A stretch of DNA of 64,000 nt from Solitalea agri (GCF_023914155.1 NZ_JAMWYS010000003.1:1-64000), one strand, 5' to 3'; shown: positions 27,266-37,132, counted from the stretch's first letter. Program-made: numbers and translations. The notes: generated from the letters alone by a model not told the origin.

Positions 27266-27610
27266 ATGAAACTACTTAAAAGCTTTAAGTATGCATTTAA
27301 CGGTTTAAAAGTTGGTTTCAGTACTGAAATCAATCTTAAAATTCATTTAGCTATTGCAGTTTGTGTGCTATTTGGCGGATTTATATATGAGCTAAATTCA
27401 ATAGAATGGATAGTTATACTTCTTTGCATCGCACAGGTAATTGGCCTGGAATTAATAAACACAGCCATTGAAAAACTCGCTGATCGTGTAAGTGCTGAAA
27501 CCGACCCTAAAATTGGTTTACTAAAAGATATTGCTGCCGGAGGTGTTTTATTCTCTGCACTCATTGCTGTTGTAATCGGCCTTATAATCTTTTTGCCGAA
27601 AATACTTTAA
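27266..27610 (+). CDS. dgkA: diacylglycerol / undecaprenol kinase family protein
   Basis: 114 residues, normal for the family. Three transmembrane spans (about 29-46, 49-68 and 90-112), with the signature GLELINTAIEKLADRVS between the second and third holding the catalytic Glu and Asn. It phosphorylates a membrane lipid alcohol, diacylglycerol or undecaprenol. It follows the histidine kinase by 7 bp and converges with the META-domain gene, leaving 5 bp between the stops. Confidence 0.92.
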   Translation: MKLLKSFKYAFNGLKVGFSTEINLKIHLAIAVCVLFGGFIYELNSIEWIVILLCIAQVIGLELINTAIEKLADRVSAETDPKIGLLKDIAAGGVLFSALIAVVIGLIIFLPKIL

Positions 27611-27615
27611 AGAAC

Positions 27616-28047
27616 TCACTTACTAAATGAGGCCAACAAATCACTGCCTTTAAATAATTGTAGCTTCTCTCCTTTCATTTTAACATCAGTTGTTTCGGTT
27701 AATGCTTTGGAAAGAGCGTCTTCTACACCCATATCGGGACACATCATTTTTGTGCTGGCCAATGGGCCAAATTTCAATTTTCCTTCTTCAAACTTATAAG
27801 CACCGGTAAAATTATTGCAGCCCAGAGAGCCGCTCATTCGGCTATCGTCTTTGCTGAACTCTAAAAACGCTGGCTTACCCTTAGAAATATCCACTGGACT
27901 ACCATTTTGCATCAACTGCGAAAGATTCCATTTGTTGCCAAAAAGCTGAGCAATATTCTCTGGCGTAATTAAACCTGAATTTTTCATGCTGCTACAATTA
28001 AACAACGTAAATGTGAGTAACAAGAAGAAAGAGAGTTTAGATTTCAT
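27616..28047 (-). CDS. META-domain (HslJ-like) lipoprotein
   Basis: 143 residues. The lipobox is FNC (Cys18) and a META domain spans about 35-140: NKWNLSQLMQNG, then LGCNNFTGAYKFEEGKLKFG and STKMMCPDMGVEDAL, with the paired cysteines typical of this fold. META proteins such as HslJ are associated with stress or novobiocin resistance in E. coli; the molecular role is unknown. Likely a periplasm-facing lipoprotein. Confidence 0.88.
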   Translation of the reverse strand: MKSKLSFFLLLTFTLFNCSSMKNSGLITPENIAQLFGNKWNLSQLMQNGSPVDISKGKPAFLEFSKDDSRMSGSLGCNNFTGAYKFEEGKLKFGPLASTKMMCPDMGVEDALSKALTETTDVKMKGEKLQLFKGSDLLASFSK

Positions 28048-28111
28048 GACTTAGGATTTAAAGTTTGTGCTATTAATTTAAGGATTTTGATTAGGAAAGA
28101 TAGAAATGAAA

Positions 28112-28140
28112 CAGCCCGATTTTTTATCGGGCTGCTATAT
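28112..28140 (-). terminator. terminator after alaS
   Basis: CAGCCCGAT (28112-28120) pairs with ATCGGGCTG (28126-28134) around TTTTT. It lies 13 bp past the alaS stop and upstream of the META gene, which runs in the same direction. Confidence 0.75.
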
Positions 28141-28146
28141 TTTTAA

Positions 28147-30819
28147 TTACTGAACATATTGTTTTGCCTTTTCAAGCGCTCGATCTAAACCGGTAACATC
28201 TTTACCCCCGGCAGTTGCATAGAAAGGTTGCCCCCCTCCACCACCTTGGATCTCTTTACCTAATTCTCGAACAATTTGAGAAGCATTTAATTTTTTATCC
28301 TGAACCAGGTTATCGGAAATAATAACGGAAATACTTGGCTTACCATCAATTTCGGCACCGATGATTAAGAACAAATCATTTAGTTTTTCACGCATCTCGA
28401 ATGACAAATTTTTGATTGCCTCTGCAGAAGGAATATCAACCTTAGCGGCGATAAAATTCACCCCATTAATTGCTTGCACTTTTTTAGCCAAATCATCTTT
28501 AAGCATCGAGGCTTTTTGAATGATCATTTGCTCCAGCTCCTTGCGCAAGCGGTTATTTTCTTCTAAAACCGATTCTAAACCTTTAACAACATCTTTAGGG
28601 TTTTTCAATAAAGTTTTCACTTCATTTACAATTGCCTGCTGTTGATTATATAACTCTTCAGCTTTAGTTGCAGTGATAGCCTCAATACGACGAACACCTG
28701 CTGCAACAGCACTTTCAGCTACAATTTTAAACGAGCCAATTTGGCCGGTTGCTGGGACATGAATACCACCGCAAAGCTCTTTCGAATAACTTGAGTCGAA
28801 CGTAATTACACGTACAAAATCACCGTATTTTTCACCGAACAAGGCAGTTACACCCGAATCAATTGCTTGTTGGAAAGGAACTTTACGCTGCTCATCCAGT
28901 TTTACATTCTCTCGAATTTTCTCATTCACAATTTTCTCAATGGCTGCAATTTCTTCGTCGGTAACTTTAGCAAAATGTGAAAAGTCGAAACGCAAATACT
29001 CTTCGTTTACCAATGAACCTTTTTGATTTACGTGATCTCCTAACACACGTTTTAACGCGGCGTGCAGTAAGTGAGTTGCAGAGTGATTATTCGCTGTATC
29101 GCGACGTTTGTCAGTGTCAACTTTAGCGGTAAAGGCCTTTGTTAAATCTTCCGGTAACTCATCAGTAAAGTGAACAATCAGGTTATTTTCTTTCTTGGTA
29201 TCGTTAATACGAACCAATTCATTTGCATTTTCTAAAACACCGGTATCACCAACCTGACCTCCACCTTCGGCATAAAAAGGAGTTTTATCCAATACCAATT
29301 GAAACTGCTCTTTCCCCTTAGCCTTGATCTTACGATATTTTAAAATATGAACTTCCGATTCTAATTGATCATAGCCCAAGAATTCAGTTTCTTTATCAGT
29401 TCCAACTAACACCCAATCGCCAGTATCGATAGCAGTAGCCGCACGTGAACGTTCTTTTTGTTGAGCTAAAGCCTTATTGAAGCCTTCCATGTCAACGTTT
29501 AGCTTACTTTCACGAGCTAATAATTGCGTTAAATCGATAGGGAAACCATAGGTATCATAAAGTTCAAACGCAAATTCACCATCAATTTTTACAACTTCAT
29601 TTTTTGCATCTATAAACTGACCATGTTCATTTTTATTCAAATTATATAGATGAGTAATTCTAAATTTGTAATCTTCAAACCTGTCGATTCCTTTAGCTAG
29701 TGTTCTTAAAAACGAAGCTTCCTCTTCTTTCACCACTTTTTCAACAAATGATTTTTGCTCTTTCAATTCATTGAAAACACCATCAAACTGTTCAGCCAAA
29801 AGAGCAACTAATTTATATAAGAAAGGTTCTTTTAAGTTTAAGAAGGTATAAGCATAACGCACTGCACGACGCAAAATACGACGAATTACATATCCAGCTC
29901 CGGTATTTGAAGGCAATTGACCATCTGTAATAGTAAAGGCAATAGCACGAATATGGTCAGCCATAACACGCATGGCAATATCTGTTTTCTCATCCTTGCC
30001 GTAAGCAATTCCACATTGAGATGCAATGAACTGAATCATTGGTTGGAACACATCAGTATCGTAGTTTGAGCGCTTACCTTGCAAAGCCATACACAAACGT
30101 TCAAAGCCCATTCCGGTATCAACGTGTTGTGCAGGAAGCTTTTCTAAGGAACCATCGGCTTTACGGTTAAACTCCATAAATACGTTGTTCCAGATTTCTA
30201 CCACTTGAGGATGGTCGTTATTTACCAACTCTTTACCATCTTTTTGGGAACGTTCTTCTTCAGTTCTTAAATCGATATGAATTTCAGAACATGGGCCACA
30301 CGGACCTTGATCGCCCATTTCCCAGAAATTATCTTTCTTATTTCCGTAAAGAATGCGATCCTCAGCAATGTATTTCTTCCAGATTTCTTTTGCGTCATTA
30401 TCAGGCGCTAAGTTTTCTTTGGAATCACCTTCAAAAACAGTCACATATAAACGGTCTTTAGGTAGTTTGTAAACATCCGTTAACAATTCCCAGGCCCACT
30501 CAATTGCTTCTTTTTTGAAATAATCGCCAAAACTCCAGTTGCCGAGCATTTCAAACATGGTATGGTGATAAGTATCAATACCTACTTCTTCCAAATCATT
30601 ATGCTTACCCGAAACACGCAAACATTTTTGAGTATCGGCGACACGTGAAAATTTAATAGGAGAAACACCCAGGAAAATATCTTTAAAAGGCGCCATTCCT
30701 GAATTGATAAACATCAACGTTGGATCGTTTTTCACCACTAAAGGTGCCGAAGGAACTATTTTATGTCCTTTGCTCTCAAAAAAATCTAAAAATGCTTTGC
30801 GAATAGATCTGGAATCCAT
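28147..30819 (-). CDS. alaS: alanine-tRNA ligase
   Basis: 890 residues, slightly above the usual 870-880. Class II synthetase core in the N-terminal 450 residues ([50 protein letters not shown]), editing domain with zinc ligands HSATHLLH and ELCGGIHV, and a C-terminal dimerisation/DHHA1 domain ending in the glycine-rich [21 protein letters not shown] replaces the more usual CGGTH, keeping the Cys and His ligands. TATTTTTG at 30918-30911 (minus) is a promoter candidate. Confidence 0.98.
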   Translation of the reverse strand: MDSRSIRKAFLDFFESKGHKIVPSAPLVVKNDPTLMFINSGMAPFKDIFLGVSPIKFSRVADTQKCLRVSGKHNDLEEVGIDTYHHTMFEMLGNWSFGDYFKKEAIEWAWELLTDVYKLPKDRLYVTVFEGDSKENLAPDNDAKEIWKKYIAEDRILYGNKKDNFWEMGDQGPCGPCSEIHIDLRTEEERSQKDGKELVNNDHPQVVEIWNNVFMEFNRKADGSLEKLPAQHVDTGMGFERLCMALQGKRSNYDTDVFQPMIQFIASQCGIAYGKDEKTDIAMRVMADHIRAIAFTITDGQLPSNTGAGYVIRRILRRAVRYAYTFLNLKEPFLYKLVALLAEQFDGVFNELKEQKSFVEKVVKEEEASFLRTLAKGIDRFEDYKFRITHLYNLNKNEHGQFIDAKNEVVKIDGEFAFELYDTYGFPIDLTQLLARESKLNVDMEGFNKALAQQKERSRAATAIDTGDWVLVGTDKETEFLGYDQLESEVHILKYRKIKAKGKEQFQLVLDKTPFYAEGGGQVGDTGVLENANELVRINDTKKENNLIVHFTDELPEDLTKAFTAKVDTDKRRDTANNHSATHLLHAALKRVLGDHVNQKGSLVNEEYLRFDFSHFAKVTDEEIAAIEKIVNEKIRENVKLDEQRKVPFQQAIDSGVTALFGEKYGDFVRVITFDSSYSKELCGGIHVPATGQIGSFKIVAESAVAAGVRRIEAITATKAEELYNQQQAIVNEVKTLLKNPKDVVKGLESVLEENNRLRKELEQMIIQKASMLKDDLAKKVQAINGVNFIAAKVDIPSAEAIKNLSFEMREKLNDLFLIIGAEIDGKPSISVIISDNLVQDKKLNASQIVRELGKEIQGGGGGQPFYATAGGKDVTGLDRALEKAKQYVQ

Positions 30820-30998
30820 GAAATAAAAGTTTATACTTTAAACCGAAAGAACAGATAGGCAAGACATTAATTTTGCGAATCAGCGGGTTTGCGGCTTTAA
30901 AAATGAGTGTCAAAAATAAGCGTTTGATTTGGAAGGCAAAAAGAAAATAGTGTAAATCAGCTAATATCTGCACCAAAAGAATTAATTAAATTGGATGA

Positions 30999-31499
30999 AT
31001 GGACCCAAGCATTACTATTCAAACCTATCAACCTCAGTTTCAATCGCAGATTGTACAATTAATACTTAACATCCAGCAAAACGAATTCGGCATTCCGATA
31101 ACGGCCGAAGACCAACCTGATTTATTTATAATCACTGATTTTTACCAGAAAGGAGGCGGTAACTTTTGGGTTGCTACAAATGAACAAAAAGATGTTGTGG
31201 GAACAATCGCCTTAATTAAAGCTGATGAACAAATTGGCGCCATACGCAAAATGTTCGTACACACCGATTATAGAGGTAGTATATATGGCATTGCTAGTAA
31301 ATTATTGGTAGAATTGGAAAACTGGGCTTTAAACAAAGGTTTAAGCGATCTTTATCTAGGCACCATTGATTTGCTGAAGGGAGCCATTAAATTTTACACA
31401 AAAAATGGCTTCAAACTCATTGAAGTTGACCAATTACCAGCATCTTTTCCAAGAATGAAAGTAGATACACTCTTTTATCATAAAAAGATTACTCTTTAA
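30999..31499 (+). CDS. GNAT family N-acetyltransferase
   Basis: 166 residues, one GNAT domain. The acetyl-CoA-binding beta4/alpha3 region is IRKMFVHTDYRGSIYGIASKLLVELENWA, with R-G-S-I-Y-G-I-A in place of Q/RxxGxG/A. The C-terminal FYTKNGFKLIEVDQLP is typical. The substrate cannot be predicted. It is divergent from alaS across 180 bp and stands alone. Confidence 0.85.
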   Translation: MDPSITIQTYQPQFQSQIVQLILNIQQNEFGIPITAEDQPDLFIITDFYQKGGGNFWVATNEQKDVVGTIALIKADEQIGAIRKMFVHTDYRGSIYGIASKLLVELENWALNKGLSDLYLGTIDLLKGAIKFYTKNGFKLIEVDQLPASFPRMKVDTLFYHKKITL

Positions 31500-31704
31500 A
31501 AACTGCTTATTGATTAATAAAACGCAGGGTTTTACATTTATCTAATTAAGAAAAATAATAAATCTTTACTAACTACACAGTTGGTGTAACTAATAAATTT
31601 ATAATTCGTAAAAAAAAGAGAGCCAAACCAATTAAGTCTGCCAAGTCTCAAACTTAAGTGCTCACATTTAATTTTTCATTCAACACTTATGATTTGCCTT
31701 GTTT

Positions 31705-32676
31705 ATGGCGAAAAAGGTTAAGTATTTCTATAATTCAAGTACGCTGAAATACGAAAAGGTGGAGCTTTCATTTAGCAAAAAGCTGCTTCGTGTTTTAGGG
31801 TATCTCGCTACCGTTTCCGTGTTTTCAGTGGTAACTGTTACCATTGCGTACAATATTTTGGATTCTCCAAAGGAGAAAAAATTAAAACGAGATATCGCTC
31901 AATTAGGTTTGCAGTACGACATTTTGCACAAACGGATGAAACAACTTGATGGAGTTGTTACTGATTTGCAGGAACGCGACAATAATATTTACCGCGTAAT
32001 CTTTGAATCGGAGCCAATTACTTCAGATGAGTGGCAAACGAACTTCGCTGGTATAAATCGTTATAAAGCGCTTGAATCGTCGAACTATGCGTCATTAATA
32101 ATTGAAACTACCCGAAAACTCGACGAGCTTTCAAAAAAGATGTATGTTCAATCTAAATCATACGACTACTTGGTTAAAGAAGTAAGAAATAAAGATAAAA
32201 TGCTTGCTTCTGTACCGGCAATACAACCTGTGTCTAATAAAGATCTAACCAGAATGGCTTCGGGATATGGATATCGCATCCACCCTATTTATAAAACTCG
32301 TAAATTTCATGCGGGTATGGACTTTACTTCACCAAGCGGCACACCAATTTATGCTACCGGCGACGGCGTTGTAACCAAAGCAGGCGCCCAAAGAGGTTAT
32401 GGAAATGAGGTAGAGATTAATCATGGATATGGCTATTCAACGCTTTATGGACATATGAGCAGAGTTGCCGCCAAAATAGGCCGCAGGGTTAAACGCGGTG
32501 AAGTTATTGGTTATGTGGGTAGTACTGGAGCTTCAACAGGTCCACATTGTCATTACGAGGTACATAAAAATGGCCTGCCAGTTAACCCGATTAACTTTTA
32601 CTTTAACGATTTAAGTCCTGCCGAATACGAAAAAATGTTAGAACTATCATCTAGAAACAATCAATCTTTCGACTAA
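31705..32676 (+). CDS. M23 family (LytM-type) peptidoglycan metallopeptidase
   Basis: 323 residues from ATG 31705; the in-frame TTG two codons earlier is less likely. One N-terminal transmembrane anchor (about 28-50), a coiled coil (60-95), then the LytM domain with zinc ligands H-x3-D in FHAGMDFTSPSG and H-x-H in HCHYEVHKNG, so it appears catalytically complete. It would cut peptide cross-links in peptidoglycan from the periplasmic side, or regulate such enzymes. A MerR-type gene begins 1 bp after its stop, implying co-transcription. Confidence 0.93.
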   Translation: MAKKVKYFYNSSTLKYEKVELSFSKKLLRVLGYLATVSVFSVVTVTIAYNILDSPKEKKLKRDIAQLGLQYDILHKRMKQLDGVVTDLQERDNNIYRVIFESEPITSDEWQTNFAGINRYKALESSNYASLIIETTRKLDELSKKMYVQSKSYDYLVKEVRNKDKMLASVPAIQPVSNKDLTRMASGYGYRIHPIYKTRKFHAGMDFTSPSGTPIYATGDGVVTKAGAQRGYGNEVEINHGYGYSTLYGHMSRVAAKIGRRVKRGEVIGYVGSTGASTGPHCHYEVHKNGLPVNPINFYFNDLSPAEYEKMLELSSRNNQSFD

Positions 32677-32677
32677 C

Positions 32678-33016
32678 ATGCCTTATAAAGAACGTGAAAT
32701 AAAAAAACTCTATTACACCATTGGTGAAGTGGCCGACATGTTCAATGTTAGCACATCACACATCAGGTTTTGGGAAAAAGAGTTTGATGTACTTCAGCCT
32801 AAGAAAAACAAAAAAGGTAATCGCTTATTTTCTCCAGAAGACATTGAAAACCTTAAAATTATCTACCATTTAGTTAAAGAAAAGGGTTATACCTTGCAAG
32901 GAGCCAAAGATTACCTGAAAGGCAACAGAAATATTGAAGCCGATAAACAAAAGGTTATTGACTCATTAACGAACCTAAAATCGTTTTTACTTCAGTTAAA
33001 AGACGAGTTAAAATAA
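32678..33016 (+). CDS. MerR family transcriptional regulator
   Basis: 112 residues. The N-terminal winged helix-turn-helix (YYTIGEVADMFNVSTSHIRFWEKEFDVLQPKKNKKGNR split over residues 11-49) is MerR-type, followed by a helix dimerisation segment and no metal- or drug-binding domain. It is tightly coupled to the M23 peptidase gene. It is the last chromosomal gene before the integrated element; attL begins 90 bp past its stop. Confidence 0.9.
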   Translation: MPYKEREIKKLYYTIGEVADMFNVSTSHIRFWEKEFDVLQPKKNKKGNRLFSPEDIENLKIIYHLVKEKGYTLQGAKDYLKGNRNIEADKQKVIDSLTNLKSFLLQLKDELK

Positions 33017-33106
33017 AGACCTGATTTTATAAAACATTGAAATTGAGCTAAAAAGACTTGTTTTTTTGGAGATTTTTTGTAACTTGGATATTACATTAAC
33101 ATCTTC

Positions 33107-33193
33107 CTCTTTTTACATGATCAGAAAAATCATCTGGGTGCTTTGTCCCTGTATCTCAATTGCGCAAAGGTATAAGGACAAAGCTTTTTTTAT
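33107..33193 (+). repeat. attL: 87-bp direct repeat containing a terminator-like hairpin
   Basis: Identical to 51853-51939. Inside it GCTTTGTCC (33140-33148) pairs with GGACAAAGC (33176-33184), followed by seven Ts, so it is a Rho-independent terminator as well, in the right place to end the M23/merR transcript. The loop contains TGTATCTCA (33150-33158), one mismatch from the arm repeat TTTATCTCA. No tRNA or tmRNA sequence is recognisable, so the target is apparently a terminator or small RNA 3' end. Confidence 0.9.
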
Positions 33194-33220
33194 GGGGTCT
33201 TATACAGTACTTTAAGTGTT

Positions 33221-33411
33221 TTTATCTCACCAATTTGTTTAACAATAGATTTATTTCTCTCTTGCCATTTAGGTCTTAATTTAGGGCACTTTATCTCACT
33301 TTTATCTCACTTTTTATCTCACTTTTCACCTCTAAGAATACCCTTTAAAACGTTCATTAGCGTCATAAAAATGGGTAAAATTTATATCAACTCAAAGAGG
33401 TTTTATCTCAC
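33221..33411 (+). promoter_or_regulatory. five TTTATCTCAC direct repeats, likely integrase arm sites
   Basis: Exact copies at 33221-33230, 33290-33299, 33301-33310, 33313-33322 and 33402-33411, all in one orientation. The middle three are spaced 11-12 bp, about one helical turn. Two variants occur beside the integrase at 51796-51817. Placement just inside both ends fits arm-type binding sites of a tyrosine integrase. Between 33412 and 33850 I see no gene. Confidence 0.7.
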
Positions 33412-33850
33412 TTTTTAGAAAAAGTAGAATCATACCAATCTTGATTAATTTGAAAAAAGAGTGATTTCTTCTACGAAAGCTAAAATCTTTGACTTTTAAA
33501 CTAAAATTAGAAGTTTTATTTAAGGTTTCTATCTTAGAAAAGTTGACCTAAATTTAAATACCCACAGAACAAAGAAGTTTATTTTATTGAAGTTATCCTT
33601 TGATACAAATCGCCTTTGCTGTATTTCACCATCAACACCTTTAACGCTATTTAAAATAAGCAGACAACCCTCTACTATTGTGATCGAAAACTTAAAACCC
33701 ACAAACCAGTTTGCCTTTTTTATAATTAATAATTATATCAATTGAATACACGATAATAATTTTAACTAATATTTAAAAAAATTTGAACGACCGAGCTTTT
33801 TTGAATTATTTTGAGGTTATAAATTTCCAACATTATTACATCAAAATTTA

Positions 33851-34018
33851 ATGCTGAAAGCTAAAAATAACCTCCCAAATAATACTCAACAGAAGAGAGA
33901 AAACAAAAGCTATTCATTAAGCGCTTACAGCTTTCCTACTACAGTTGATCGCCGTTTTATTGTAATGAACGAAGCAGAAAACGCCAACCCAATATCTACC
34001 CATATTTTTGCTCCTTAA
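33851..34018 (+). CDS. short hypothetical protein (55 aa)
   Basis: ATG 33851 to TAA 34016-34018, 55 residues, not recognised. The start MLKAKNNLPNNTQQKRENK is basic and hydrophilic, followed by SAYSFPTTVDRRFIVMNEAENANP. There is no hydrophobic segment. It lies between the integrase arm repeats and the RteC-like gene in the same direction. Coding nature is uncertain because the region is otherwise gene-free and no Shine-Dalgarno site is visible. Confidence 0.35.
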   Translation: MLKAKNNLPNNTQQKRENKSYSLSAYSFPTTVDRRFIVMNEAENANPISTHIFAP

Positions 34019-34106
34019 GAACTAACAAGTAACTAAACAAACTATGCTAATATCTGATCCAAAAAACCTACCCTAAAAAAAAGTAAATGAGGAGTAATTG
34101 TAAAGT

Positions 34107-35090
34107 ATGAATTTTGAAGAAAAATTAATAATCATCGATTTATTTGACAATATTAAAAGGGATATATCTTTTTTTTATTGTAAAGCCGATATAGATAAGG
34201 TAAAGGAATCAGTTTATCTTTCGTCAGCTTTAGAAAAAGATGAAGTACTTATAAATTATCCAGGATTTCCTGGGATGAGCATTAATGCCATTATCGAAAT
34301 CGTAGCCAAACAGAAAATTTACTACATTGACACTGCAAAAAAAATTGAAAACCAGTTAATTAACATTTATTCTAAATACGGAGACGACTTATTCTTAATA
34401 GAAAAAACAGATGCATTATTAGAATTTATAAATGACATCTGCATACTTAACGGCCAATTAAAGAAAGATATGTATGATGATATTGCTAATAGAGCATTAA
34501 AAGAATACTCTCCATTGATAATCAGAACATTAGTGGATTTTATTAAAGATCGAAAATCTAAAAAAAACGGTCTTGAAGAACGCCAATTTAAATTTACGGA
34601 GTCAAAGCTACTAAAATGGAAAGGCGATAAAAATGTCCTTATTCATGTTTTTGCTCAATTAAAAAATTCAACAATCTATGGCACAAACATTTCAATGTTA
34701 GAGAGTTCCTTTGAAGATATTGCATGTATGTTAAAAGATAATTTTGATTGCTATTGGAATGTAGATGTAAATGAAATTATTAAAACATTGAAGGAAATGA
34801 GCAATGAGCCTTTAAGTGTTCACAAAGAGTTTATCAGAATTGGTAATACTAAAGTCCTTAAGTGGAACGGTGACAAAAATGTGCTTGCGCACGTTTTTGC
34901 CACGTTAAAAGACAAACTTATTAGCAGCAGCCCTAAAATTACAATGTTGGGCAGTTCCTATGAAGATATTGCGGCAATGCTAAGGAATAATTTTGATTGC
35001 TATAATGATACTACAATTTCAACAATTGTTACAACATTAAAAAAATCAATGACCAATGAACCTAAAAACAAATTGGAGTTAATCATTTAA
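34107..35090 (+). CDS. RteC-like protein with duplicated C-terminal domain
   Basis: 327 residues. The N-terminal half (1-160) is helical, with LLEFINDICILNGQLKKDMY. The C-terminal half holds two tandem copies of a domain of about 70 residues, at 167-235 and 249-319, each starting K-(L/V)-L-K-W-x-G-D-K-N-V-L and ending NEP, with S-(F/Y)-E-D-I-A-x-M-L-(K/R)-(D/N)-N-F-D-C-Y inside. The pattern recalls the C-terminal DNA-binding part of RteC, the excision regulator of Bacteroides elements, which has a single copy. GGAG stands upstream of the ATG. Family assignment is tentative. Confidence 0.55.
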   Translation: MNFEEKLIIIDLFDNIKRDISFFYCKADIDKVKESVYLSSALEKDEVLINYPGFPGMSINAIIEIVAKQKIYYIDTAKKIENQLINIYSKYGDDLFLIEKTDALLEFINDICILNGQLKKDMYDDIANRALKEYSPLIIRTLVDFIKDRKSKKNGLEERQFKFTESKLLKWKGDKNVLIHVFAQLKNSTIYGTNISMLESSFEDIACMLKDNFDCYWNVDVNEIIKTLKEMSNEPLSVHKEFIRIGNTKVLKWNGDKNVLAHVFATLKDKLISSSPKITMLGSSYEDIAAMLRNNFDCYNDTTISTIVTTLKKSMTNEPKNKLELII

Positions 35091-35148
35091 GAATAAATAC
35101 GTTCAGCTTAAGCATCTATTAATAAACCACTTAACATAAATGAATATA

Positions 35149-35176
35149 TACCCGGGTATCTACTCGGGTATTTTAT
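35149..35176 (+). terminator. terminator after the RteC-like gene
   Basis: TACCCG (35149-35154) pairs with CGGGTA (35165-35170), followed by TTTTAT. Confidence 0.55.
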
Positions 35177-35200
35177 AAAAGTTAAGTTAATCCGTGTTTT

Positions 35201-35226
35201 GCATAAACTAACACATAAGTTTATGC
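35201..35226. promoter_or_regulatory. inverted repeat over the start of the HTH gene
   Basis: GCATAAACT (35201-35209) and AGTTTATGC (35218-35226), a perfect 9-bp inverted repeat with 8-bp spacer whose right arm contains the ATG at 35223. It could be an operator for the HTH protein itself or an RNA hairpin hiding the start codon. Confidence 0.5.
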
Positions 35227-35504
35227 AACAAGTGATTCTTACATCAATACCCCTTAATCAACTTTGCGCTGTTTTAGCAGAACATCTTCGCACAGAGTTT
35301 GCCAATCTTGAAATCAATCCACCCCAAGACCGTTTATTAACCTTTGATGAAGCAGCCGAAATCCTTTCGGTATCAAAGGTTACGCTTACCGAATGGCGTA
35401 AGCGTGGCATTATGCCTTATCAAAAGATAGGTAAACGAGTTTATTTCAAACAGTCTGATCTTCTTACTGTCGGTGAGGTTAAATTTAAAGGTAAACGTTC
35501 ATGA
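35223..35504 (+). CDS. helix-turn-helix DNA-binding protein (excisionase/MerR-like)
   Basis: 93 residues from ATG 35223; a TTG eight codons earlier is in frame but lies within the inverted repeat. The C-terminal half is a HTH_17-type domain: LTFDEAAEILSVSKVTLTEWRKRGIMPYQKIGKRVYFKQSDLL, written here as residues about 40-82. Such small proteins serve as excisionases or regulators in integrative elements. Its stop overlaps the next ATG (ATGA, 35501-35504), so it heads a coupled set with the 69-residue and DUF3987 genes. Confidence 0.8.
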   Translation: MQQVILTSIPLNQLCAVLAEHLRTEFANLEINPPQDRLLTFDEAAEILSVSKVTLTEWRKRGIMPYQKIGKRVYFKQSDLLTVGEVKFKGKRS

Positions 35505-35710
35505 GCTTTAAATCTAAAACCTTAATGTGTTCAACAAGGGTAGTCACTGCCTATTTAATGAGGGTCATAAACCGCAAATTTGGAGCTAAAGCTCTCATTA
35601 GGTCAAGCAATTTGTCAGACCTCGAATGCATCTTTCGAAAAGAGTTGTTAACCAAAATCATCCATGAAGCTAATTTCCATAACATAAAAGTTGGAGGACG
35701 GAATGAATAA
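35501..35710 (+). CDS. small hypothetical protein (69 aa)
   Basis: 69 basic residues with no recognised family; helical, with CSTRVVTAYLMRVINRKFG and a C-terminal IIHEANFHNIKVGGRNE. It overlaps the HTH gene by 4 bp and the DUF3987 gene by 8 bp. The SD site of the latter (GGAGG, 35693-35697) is inside its 3' end, so the three genes are translationally coupled. Likely an accessory factor for the element's replication or excision; inference only. Confidence 0.6.
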   Translation: MSFKSKTLMCSTRVVTAYLMRVINRKFGAKALIRSSNLSDLECIFRKELLTKIIHEANFHNIKVGGRNE

Positions 35711-37121
35711 ACATAACCCACAATTTGACTTTGCAGGATTCGGAATTGATTCTGATGCGCTTAAAAGCGAAGATGAACAGCTAATCAACCAATTCAAAGA
35801 TGCCGAAAAGGAAAGAGAAAATATTTTCCCTGTCAATGTATTCCCATTGCCTATTCAACAAATCATATTATCAACCAATGAAAGCTTAAGTTTTCCAATT
35901 GATTTTATTGGAGCATCCCTGCTCTTTGCTTCATCGGTTGCTATAGGTAATACCCATAAAGTCGAAATAAAAAACGGGTTTCAGGAGAGTGCCGTTTTGT
36001 ACCTGGCTATTGTAGCACGCGCTGGGACGAATAAAAGTCATCCGTTAACCTTTGCATTGAATCCTTTAGTTGAACAGGATAAAATATCTTACCGGCAATA
36101 CGAACAGGAAAGGCTTGATTATGAACAGGTTGTAAACCTGTCAAAAAAGGAAAAAGAAAAGCAAGCCATTGACGGGCCAATAAAACCGGTTTGGCGAAAA
36201 TTTCTTTTATCGGACTTTACTCCAGAAGCCCTTGCTGAGGTGCATAAATTCAACAAAAGAGGGATTGGGGTTTACGTGGATGAATTAGCAGGTTGGTTTA
36301 AGAATTTCAACCGATACAATAAAGGCAGTGAAATGGAATTTTGGTTGAGTGCCTGGAATAGCAAACCCATAAACATTGATCGTAAAACAGGCGAACCAGT
36401 GTTTATCCCTTTGCCGTTTATTTCAGTGGCAGGAACAATTCAAAACGGATTACTGAATGAGCTTGCAAAAAATAGTCGTACACAAAATGGTTTTATAGAT
36501 AGAATCCTTTTTGTAATCCCTGATAACATCCAAAAGCCATATTGGAGTGAAACCGAATTAAACCCCATCATCGAGAAGAATTGGAAGGCTATCATTTCAA
36601 GCCTTATGAATTTGCCAATTAATTTAGATGAAACTTTCAGTCCTATCCCTGAAGTATTGCGTTTTACGCCTCAAGCAAAAGAGCTGTTATTTGATTGGCA
36701 ACGTAATAATGCTGATCAATGCAATGATGCCGAGTTTGAAGCAATAAGCGGAATTTACAGTAAACTGGAAATGTATGTTGTTCGGTTAGCCTTAATTCTT
36801 GAAATGATGCGTTGGGCTTGCAATGAAGGTGATAAGCAATTTGTAGGTATTGAATCCATGCAAGGGGCTATTCAACTGATTGAGTATTTTAAAAAATCTG
36901 CAGTTAAGGCTTATTCAATTATATCAAATATCAACCCATTGGATAAGTTTTCATCCGATAAACATGCCTTATTTAATGCATTGCCAGACACTTTTAAAAC
37001 TGAAGAAGGTTTGAAACTTGCAATAAATATGGGAATACCCGAAAGAACTTTTAAGCGATTTTTAAATGAGCAGGAACTATTCAATCGGAGAAGCCGGGGC
37101 GAATATGAAAAGATTATTTAA
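35703..37121 (+). CDS. DUF3987 domain protein (primase/helicase-like)
   Basis: 472 residues from ATG 35703, placed 5 nt after a clear GGAGG; the TTG at 35691 lies in that SD site. DUF3987 is a RepA/DnaB-type ATPase-like family found in Bacteroidota mobile elements beside primases. Seen: IVARAGTNKSHP where Walker A is expected, degenerate compared with GxGKS, and the Walker B-like IGVYVDELAGWF. Probably involved in replication of the excised element, together with the DUF6371 gene downstream. Confidence 0.8.
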   Translation: MNKHNPQFDFAGFGIDSDALKSEDEQLINQFKDAEKERENIFPVNVFPLPIQQIILSTNESLSFPIDFIGASLLFASSVAIGNTHKVEIKNGFQESAVLYLAIVARAGTNKSHPLTFALNPLVEQDKISYRQYEQERLDYEQVVNLSKKEKEKQAIDGPIKPVWRKFLLSDFTPEALAEVHKFNKRGIGVYVDELAGWFKNFNRYNKGSEMEFWLSAWNSKPINIDRKTGEPVFIPLPFISVAGTIQNGLLNELAKNSRTQNGFIDRILFVIPDNIQKPYWSETELNPIIEKNWKAIISSLMNLPINLDETFSPIPEVLRFTPQAKELLFDWQRNNADQCNDAEFEAISGIYSKLEMYVVRLALILEMMRWACNEGDKQFVGIESMQGAIQLIEYFKKSAVKAYSIISNINPLDKFSSDKHALFNALPDTFKTEEGLKLAINMGIPERTFKRFLNEQELFNRRSRGEYEKII

Positions 37122-37132
37122 CGAAAAAGCAC

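Noticed and set aside
33107-33193. att repeat as a tRNA, tmRNA or SRP RNA 3' end
   Set aside because: No T-loop, CCA or SRP core motif is present; the only structure is a hairpin with T-run.
33221-33411. TTTATCTCAC repeats as a CRISPR array
   Set aside because: The repeat is only 10 bp, spacing is irregular (11 to 89 bp) and no cas genes are nearby.
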